Shown: in pieces, positions 13,793-18,275 of the stretch
Layout of the letters: each line of letters begins with the position of its first letter
Position numbering within the stretch: the stretch's first letter is position 1
Origin: an uncultured Clostridiaceae bacterium
GTDB taxonomy: Bacteria > Bacillota > Clostridia > Lachnospirales > Lachnospiraceae
Assembly (NCBI GenBank): GCA_958441075.1
Contig: CAUCBQ010000024.1
Span: 1 to 18,275 of the forward strand
Length of the DNA stretch: 18,275 nucleotides
Reading direction: 5' to 3'
Position numbers and translations under genes: made by a program
The notes under the pieces: model-generated
Databases searched by the model: none
The model's input: only the letters and a program-made list of their open reading frames with translations
What the model was told of the DNA's origin: nothing

Positions 13793-15181
13793 CTAGAAAC
13801 GGAACTTATCCTCGAAGTAAGCCTTTAACTCAGCAATGGGAACGCGTACCTGTTCCATGGTATCGCGGTCACGGACCGTTACTGCCTGATCGTTCTCAGA
13901 ATCAAAGTCATAGGTTACACAGAACGGAGTACCGATCTCATCCTGTCTTCTGTAACGCTTTCCGATGTTTCCTCTGTCATCAAACTCGCAGTTGTAGTAT
14001 TTGGAAAGCTCTGCAAATACCTTCTCAGCTCCTTCATTGAGCTTCTTGGAAAGAGGGAGCACGCCGATCTTTACAGGAGCAAGGGCCGGATGGAAGTGAA
14101 GAACGGTTCTCACATCACCTTCTCCGATCTCTTCCTCATCGTAGGCAGCACATAAGAATGCCAGTGTAACGCGGTCAGCTCCAAGGGAAGGCTCGATTAC
14201 ATAAGGAATATATTTTTCCTTGCTCTCATCATCAAAATATGCCATATCCTGACCGGATACATTCTGATGCTGGGTCAGGTCATAATCGGTTCTGTCAGCA
14301 ATTCCCCAAAGCTCGCCCCATCCGAATGGGAATAAGAACTCCAGATCTGTAGTAGCCTTGCTGTAGAAGCACAGCTCCTCAGGAGAATGATCTCTGGCGC
14401 GCATCTCCTCAGGCTTAATGCCAAGAGTCTGGAGCCAGTCAATACAGAACTGCTTCCAGTATGCAAACCACTCCAGATCCGTGCCCGGCTTACAGAAAAA
14501 CTCAAGCTCCATCTGCTCAAACTCTCTGGTACGGAAGGTAAAGTTTCCGGGGGTAATCTCATTTCTGAAGGACTTTCCGATCTGTCCGATACCAAAGGGA
14601 ACCTTCTTTCTGGAGGTTCTCTGAACATTCTTAAAGTTTACAAAGATACCCTGAGCTGTCTCAGGTCTTAAATATACAGTATTCTTTGCATCCTCAGTTA
14701 CGCCCTGGAAGGTTTTAAACATCAGATTAAACTGACGGATATCTGTAAAATCATGAGCGCCGCAGCTTGGGCAGCAGATATGCTTGTCCTCAATATACTG
14801 CTTCATCTCTTCCTGAGACCAGCCGTCTACAGAGCCTTTGGTCTCAATGCCGTGCTCATCATTGTAATCTTCAATCAGCTTATCTGCACGGAAACGCTCC
14901 TTACACTGCTTACAGTCCATCAAAGGATCGGAGAATCCGCCCAGATGTCCGCTGGCTACCCAGGTCTGGGAGTTCATCAGAATGGCGCAGTCCACACCTA
15001 CGTTGTAGGGACTTTCCTGAACGAACTTCTGCCACCATGCCTTCTTTACATTGTTTTTAAGCTCAACACCCAGATTGCCGTAATCCCAGGTATTTGCAAG
15101 ACCGCCGTAGATCTCAGAACCGGGATATACAAAGCCTCTGTTCTTGGCAAGAGCTACGATTTTTTCCATTGTCTTTTCCAT
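13793..15181 (-). CDS. glyS: Glycyl-tRNA synthetase, single-chain dimeric type
   Basis: Class II aminoacyl-tRNA synthetase charging tRNA-Gly; 462 aa, the single-chain type (also named glyQS), not the two-subunit GlyQ/GlyS form. N-terminal catalytic core starts with KNRGFVYPGSEIYGG; the class II motif 2 region is FRNEITPGNFTFRTREFEQM, and the motif 3 region is EPSLGADRVTLAFLCAAY. A CxxC pair (HICCPSCGAH, and earlier MDCKQCKERF) suggests a bound metal. The C-terminal anticodon-binding domain begins near APVKIGVLPLS. The start ATG has AGAGGAT upstream. No T-box is visible in the 54 nt before the gene; it follows the small lipoprotein gene and probably shares its transcript, ending at the terminator below. 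Confidence 0.96.
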   Translation of the reverse strand: MEKTMEKIVALAKNRGFVYPGSEIYGGLANTWDYGNLGVELKNNVKKAWWQKFVQESPYNVGVDCAILMNSQTWVASGHLGGFSDPLMDCKQCKERFRADKLIEDYNDEHGIETKGSVDGWSQEEMKQYIEDKHICCPSCGAHDFTDIRQFNLMFKTFQGVTEDAKNTVYLRPETAQGIFVNFKNVQRTSRKKVPFGIGQIGKSFRNEITPGNFTFRTREFEQMELEFFCKPGTDLEWFAYWKQFCIDWLQTLGIKPEEMRARDHSPEELCFYSKATTDLEFLFPFGWGELWGIADRTDYDLTQHQNVSGQDMAYFDDESKEKYIPYVIEPSLGADRVTLAFLCAAYDEEEIGEGDVRTVLHFHPALAPVKIGVLPLSKKLNEGAEKVFAELSKYYNCEFDDRGNIGKRYRRQDEIGTPFCVTYDFDSENDQAVTVRDRDTMEQVRVPIAELKAYFEDKFRF

Positions 15182-15206
15182 GATCCATATCCTCTCTTTT
15201 TATATA

Positions 15207-15221
15207 CTTACTGCCAGTAAG
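15207..15221. repeat. Small perfect inverted repeat between the lipoprotein gene and glyS
   Basis: On the minus strand CTTACT-GGC-AGTAAG forms a 6-bp hairpin followed by TATATAAAAAG rather than a T run, so it is not a standard terminator. GCCC/GGGC just upstream (15221-15234) may form a second small hairpin. It may affect processing or translation of glyS. Confidence 0.4.
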
Positions 15222-15235
15222 CCCCTCTCAGGGCA

Positions 15236-15880
15236 TCACTCCAATATAATGCAGCTTACTCCCTCCGGCGCTGTTTCCACCGTCCGGTCATCCCGAAGGG
15301 TACAGCCCTCGCTTACATACCGGATCTTTTTTTCCGTGGAAATGATTCCCCGGCCCAAAACACGAACTGCAATGCCTGTTTTTTCCAAAATCTCCTGCTG
15401 GGCTGCCGCTTTCCCCTCTGTATCCAGATAGGCGGTCTGCTCCTTAAAAGCCAGAGCCGCCGGACTTCCTGTGTCAATGGAGGCAAAGGGCATCCCTTCA
15501 TCTCCTATATCCTGGGAAAACTCCACCAAACGGGAGGGGGTATCGTATTCTGTCACCAGAAGAGCTTTGCCGTCCTTCATACTCACTGTATCGAGAGCAA
15601 CCGGAAGCCTTTCGGCTCCCTTTTCATTTTCAAAGGCCGCTTCTTTTCCCTGAGACTGGTTAAACTGACTGATTCTCTCTCCGGCAAAGGCTCTCAGCTC
15701 CTCTTCCTTGTAGTCGCCTTCACCATAGTTTTCTACAGAAACCCAGGAAATGCTTCCATCACCGGCTACATAAAGGGTGTTTTCCGTAAAGGCTTCCTGA
15801 TTTCCTCCGGACCTGGCACAGCCGGCAAAAAAGGCAGTACAGGCTGCAAGAAGCAGGATTCCTCTTATGCTTTTCTTCAT
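15236..15880 (-). CDS. Small uncharacterised lipoprotein
   Basis: I do not recognise a named family. The protein has 214 aa with a clear lipoprotein signal (MKKSIRGILLLAA, lipobox FAGC, Cys21) and a mixed, mostly hydrophilic mature part of about 190 residues with no further membrane segment. Predicted location is the outer face of the membrane. Features: NTLYVAGDGSISWVSVE near the mature N-terminus, a charged helix around residues 57-90 (EEELRAFAGERI), and a C-terminal region with TGIAVRVLGRGIIST. The start has GGAAGAG 3-8 nt upstream. It has its own strong promoter after recO and is 54 nt before glyS. Position next to glyS says nothing about function. Confidence 0.85.
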   Translation of the reverse strand: MKKSIRGILLLAACTAFFAGCARSGGNQEAFTENTLYVAGDGSISWVSVENYGEGDYKEEELRAFAGERISQFNQSQGKEAAFENEKGAERLPVALDTVSMKDGKALLVTEYDTPSRLVEFSQDIGDEGMPFASIDTGSPAALAFKEQTAYLDTEGKAAAQQEILEKTGIAVRVLGRGIISTEKKIRYVSEGCTLRDDRTVETAPEGVSCIILE

Positions 15881-15934
15881 ATCTCTTCCTTTCCTTCAGG
15901 CTTCTCCTGCGTCTGCGGGAGCGATATACCGCTT

Positions 15935-15963
15935 ATTATATCTTCTGATCCATATAATTTCAA
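15935..15963 (-). promoter_or_regulatory. Strong sigma-A promoter before the lipoprotein-glyS unit
   Basis: The minus strand reads TTGAAA (15958-15963), a 17-bp spacer, TATAAT (15935-15940). It begins 10 bp past the recO stop and is the closest consensus match in the window. It would allow glyS expression independent of era-recO. Confidence 0.82.
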
Positions 15964-15973
15964 GCCTTAATTC

Positions 15974-16624
15974 CTACCTGACCATCAGCTCCAAAATCTC
16001 CAGTGAACGGAATGGGTGGCGGATAAAGGTTACTCTGGCGTTTTCCACCTGACGCTCAAATTCGGCCTGGACCTCTGGTTTTAATATAAAAGTATAGAGA
16101 TTTCCCACAGGAGAATAAATCACATATTCCCAGGCATAGGCGCAGGATTCTGATACCTTACCCTGAGGCTTTTCCGTGTATTCCCCATTTATTACCATGG
16201 CCTTCAGTTCAAAGATACGCCGGATCAGACGGTTGGGAACAGAAGGCTTTAAAAGAGCCTTCAGTGTCTGGTAAACCAGTGTCAAAAGCTCGGTTCCATC
16301 CATGTTTTCCTGGGCCAGATAGGAAGCCATTTCCAGAAAATAGGCTCCGTAGCAGGCGCCCTCCATATCTGAGGAAAGCTCATCAAAATAGCATACCGGC
16401 TGGGCGCCCTGAAGGGTGTAGGCGGTGCGGCCCTCAAAAACAGTAAAGGTTCCAAACACAAAGGGCCTGGTAACTGCCATCAGGGCGTTTCCCGGCCTTC
16501 TGGCTCCGTGGGCAAAGGCGGTAAGCCTTCCCCGTTCTCTTGTCAGGAGCACCACTCTCCGGTCTGCCTCCCCGAAGGCCGCAGCCAAAAGCACCATACC
16601 AGTGAGGCTAACTGCTTCTCTCAC
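15974..16624 (-). CDS. recO: DNA repair protein RecO, short form
   Basis: Recombination mediator that helps RecR load RecA and anneals single strands; 216 aa. N-terminal OB fold with TGMVLLAAAFGEADRRVVLL, TRERGRLTAFAHGARRP and PFVFGTFTVFEGRTAYTL; a helical C-terminal part with YFLEMASYLAQENMDGTELL and FELKAMVINGEY. The usual RecO is about 240-260 aa with a C-terminal CxxC...CxxC zinc site after GEYP; here that region is short and only one Cys remains. This looks like a clade form, not a truncation, because the end LEILELM is family-like. The start is GTG (16624) with AAGGGGAG 8 nt upstream, 14 bp after the era stop, in the same transcript. Confidence 0.92.
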   Translation of the reverse strand: MREAVSLTGMVLLAAAFGEADRRVVLLTRERGRLTAFAHGARRPGNALMAVTRPFVFGTFTVFEGRTAYTLQGAQPVCYFDELSSDMEGACYGAYFLEMASYLAQENMDGTELLTLVYQTLKALLKPSVPNRLIRRIFELKAMVINGEYTEKPQGKVSESCAYAWEYVIYSPVGNLYTFILKPEVQAEFERQVENARVTFIRHPFRSLEILELMVR

Positions 16625-16638
16625 CCTGATCGCTCCCC

Positions 16639-17550
16639 TTATACGTCTTTTTTGTCATAGCCGTAATTTTTCATATACAGCTCGCTGTCTCTCCACTCCT
16701 TACGCACCTTTACCCACAGCTGCAGATTGACCTGCAGCTCAAGCATCTTTTCGATTTCCCTGCGGGCGTCTGTACCAATGCGTTTTAACATGGAGCCGCC
16801 CTTTCCGATAATGATGCCCTTGTGGGACTCACGCTCACAGACGATGCTGGCCTCAATGTCCATGATGCCGTTTTTCCTCTCGCGCATCTTTTCAATGGTA
16901 ACTGCAATGCCGTGGGGAATCTCATCATCTAAAAGGCGCAGGGCCTTTTCTCTGATAAGCTCAGCGGCAATCTGGCGCATGGGCTGATCTGTAACCGTAT
17001 CCTCATCATAAAACATGGGGCCATATGGCAGGTATTTAAAAAGAAGCTCCAGCAAAAGGTCTGTATTCTTCTCCTTCAGCGCAGAAAGAGGCACGATCTC
17101 CGCAAAATTGCACACATCCTTGTAGGCGTCTATAAATGTGAGAATTTCTTCCTGTTTTTTCAGGGTATCAATCTTGTTGATTACCAGAATCACAGGTGTT
17201 TTCACCTTAGCCAGCTGCTCGGCAATATGGCGCTCTCCTGCCCCGATAAAGGTGGTGGGCTCTACCAGCCAGAGGATTACATCTACTTCCTTTAAGGTAT
17301 GCTCTGCCACGTCTACCATATATTCGCCCAGTTTGTTTTTTGCCTTGTGGATACCGGGGGTATCCAGAAAAATAATCTGGCCCCTGTCGTCTGTATATAC
17401 CGTCTGAATCCTGTTTCGGGTTGTCTGGGGCTTATCAGAGGTAATGGCGATCTTCTGTCCGATCAGATGATTCATCAGTGTAGATTTTCCTACGTTCGGA
17501 CGGCCGATCAGCGTAACAAAACCTGATTTCTTCTGTACATTTTCTTCCAT
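16639..17550 (-). CDS. era: GTPase Era
   Basis: Essential GTPase that binds 16S rRNA near its 3' end and acts in 30S maturation; 303 aa, normal length. GTPase motifs in order: GRPNVGKST (residues 16-24), switch with QTTRNRIQ, DTPGI, NKID, and SALK. The C-terminal KH RNA-binding domain has IIIGKGGSMLKRIG. The start ATG has AGGAG 9 nt upstream. It is 19 bp downstream of the M16C peptidase stop and 14 bp upstream of recO; the era-recO pair is a common Firmicute arrangement. No promoter is visible directly before it, so transcription probably begins upstream of the window. Confidence 0.97.
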   Translation of the reverse strand: MEENVQKKSGFVTLIGRPNVGKSTLMNHLIGQKIAITSDKPQTTRNRIQTVYTDDRGQIIFLDTPGIHKAKNKLGEYMVDVAEHTLKEVDVILWLVEPTTFIGAGERHIAEQLAKVKTPVILVINKIDTLKKQEEILTFIDAYKDVCNFAEIVPLSALKEKNTDLLLELLFKYLPYGPMFYDEDTVTDQPMRQIAAELIREKALRLLDDEIPHGIAVTIEKMRERKNGIMDIEASIVCERESHKGIIIGKGGSMLKRIGTDARREIEKMLELQVNLQLWVKVRKEWRDSELYMKNYGYDKKDV

Positions 17551-17569
17551 ATTCTTCTGCTCCTGCTTT

Positions 17570-18275
17570 TTAGTGGTAAAGATGCTTTACCTCTTTAAAG
17601 ATTTCCTTTTCATTTACAATCTGCTGCTCATTTCCAATGGCACAAAGGGCTCCTGTGTTTAATACAGACTCTAACAGTCCGGCCAGAGCGCGGATATCCT
17701 CCTGGGTCACATTCAGAACCTCATCCCGCTCTCTCTGAATCATCTCATCCGTAACGCCGGAAAGCCAGGCCCCCAGATTTCTGGCTCCCTTTGCCGCCGG
17801 GCTTAGTGGGGCGTCCAGTTCGCTGAAAGCGCCAATGACGTATTTTGTCATATCCCTGTCATCAATGGAAAAGCTTCTTAAATACTCCGGGATTCCCTCG
17901 TAAACACGGTTGGTCTCACCCAGCTTTGGGTCCCTGTAGGATACCAGCATGGTTTCTCCGTTCCGCCCAAAGCTGCTCATGCAGCCGTAGGCCCCGCCCT
18001 TTACGCGCAGGTTTACCCAAAGATATTCATAATTTAAAATCACCTTTAATACCTTTAATGCGCCTGTATAAGCGCTCTCTCCAAAGGTACCGCAGCGGGC
18101 CATATAGTTGACCTGTGATGCAGTCCGAAAGCCTTCATTTTTAAGATCCGGCTTAAATTCATAAGCGTAGCGGATTCCGTTTCCTTCCGGAAGGGCCGCC
18201 TTAAAGGAAGCCAGCGCAGCCGGAAGCCTGCCATAGCCCTCTTCATCTGCCGTATAGCTTACAGTCATATTAGAG
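17570..18275 (-). CDS. M16C insulinase-family metallopeptidase, partial (N-terminus outside window)
   Basis: C-terminal 234 residues of a much larger protein; the frame stays open to the right edge. It matches the last domain of presequence-protease-like (M16C) enzymes: VNYMARCGTFGE, then EYLWVNLRVKGGAYGC, the conserved Arg/Tyr region that binds substrate opposite the zinc site, and VSYRDPKL. The zinc motif HxxEH would be in the missing N-terminal half. Full-length relatives are about 950-1000 aa. No signal peptide can be judged. It ends 19 bp before era on the same strand and probably heads the era-recO transcript. Peptide degradation is the family role; the substrate is unknown. Confidence 0.9.
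   Translation of the reverse strand, partial: SNMTVSYTADEEGYGRLPAALASFKAALPEGNGIRYAYEFKPDLKNEGFRTASQVNYMARCGTFGESAYTGALKVLKVILNYEYLWVNLRVKGGAYGCMSSFGRNGETMLVSYRDPKLGETNRVYEGIPEYLRSFSIDDRDMTKYVIGAFSELDAPLSPAAKGARNLGAWLSGVTDEMIQRERDEVLNVTQEDIRALAGLLESVLNTGALCAIGNEQQIVNEKEIFKEVKHLYH

Noticed and set aside
15182..15235. T-box riboswitch before glyS
   Set aside because: The gap is only 54 nt and lacks the T-box core AGGGTGGNACCGCG; only small hairpins are present.

Overview
The window looks like chromosome of a low-to-moderate GC Firmicute, most likely a gut Lachnospiraceae (Clostridium cluster XIVa). The evidence is a clostridial-type PPDK of 875 aa, a single-chain glycyl-tRNA synthetase, a short RecO, a class B sortase, several lipoproteins with clear lipoboxes, and strong AGGAGG-type ribosome binding sites. 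The genus is inferred, not proven. All genes but one are on the minus strand. I see no rRNA, tRNA, CRISPR, insertion sequence or prophage.

Layout by coordinate: (1) 1-1654, a polar amino-acid ABC importer (cut permease, substrate-binding lipoprotein) whose mRNA leader contains a terminator-like hairpin. (2) 1659-4799, a compact envelope/regulation module: a sortase B overlaps by 4 nt a cytosolic protein with a duplicated NATWQG module that I do not recognise, and a divergent SARP/BTAD-type regulator follows. The shared 172-bp intergenic region carries an 11-bp-period direct repeat placed like a SARP operator. (3) 4826-7183, a two-way terminator, an exported YkuD L,D-transpeptidase and a cyclophilin-type lipoprotein. 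(4) 7286-8365, thiD under a TPP riboswitch with its own terminator. (5) 8412-11397, ppdK with a long upstream region holding a perfect cre-like (CcpA) site and two palindromes. (6) 11398-13763, an OmpR-type two-component pair. (7) 13793-18275, a housekeeping run in transcription order M16C peptidase (cut), era, recO, small lipoprotein, glyS. An internal promoter lies before the lipoprotein.

The best candidate for an undescribed system is region 2: regulator, operator, NATWQG protein and sortase B. The regulator has a C-terminal domain shaped like GGDEF but with SISQY at the signature. Two further regulatory observations stand out. An (A/G)TAAAG-N2-CTTTAC palindrome sits in the same register over the -35 boxes of both ppdK and the cyclophilin gene. 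An attenuator-like leader precedes the amino-acid binding protein. All promoter, operator and terminator calls were made by eye.
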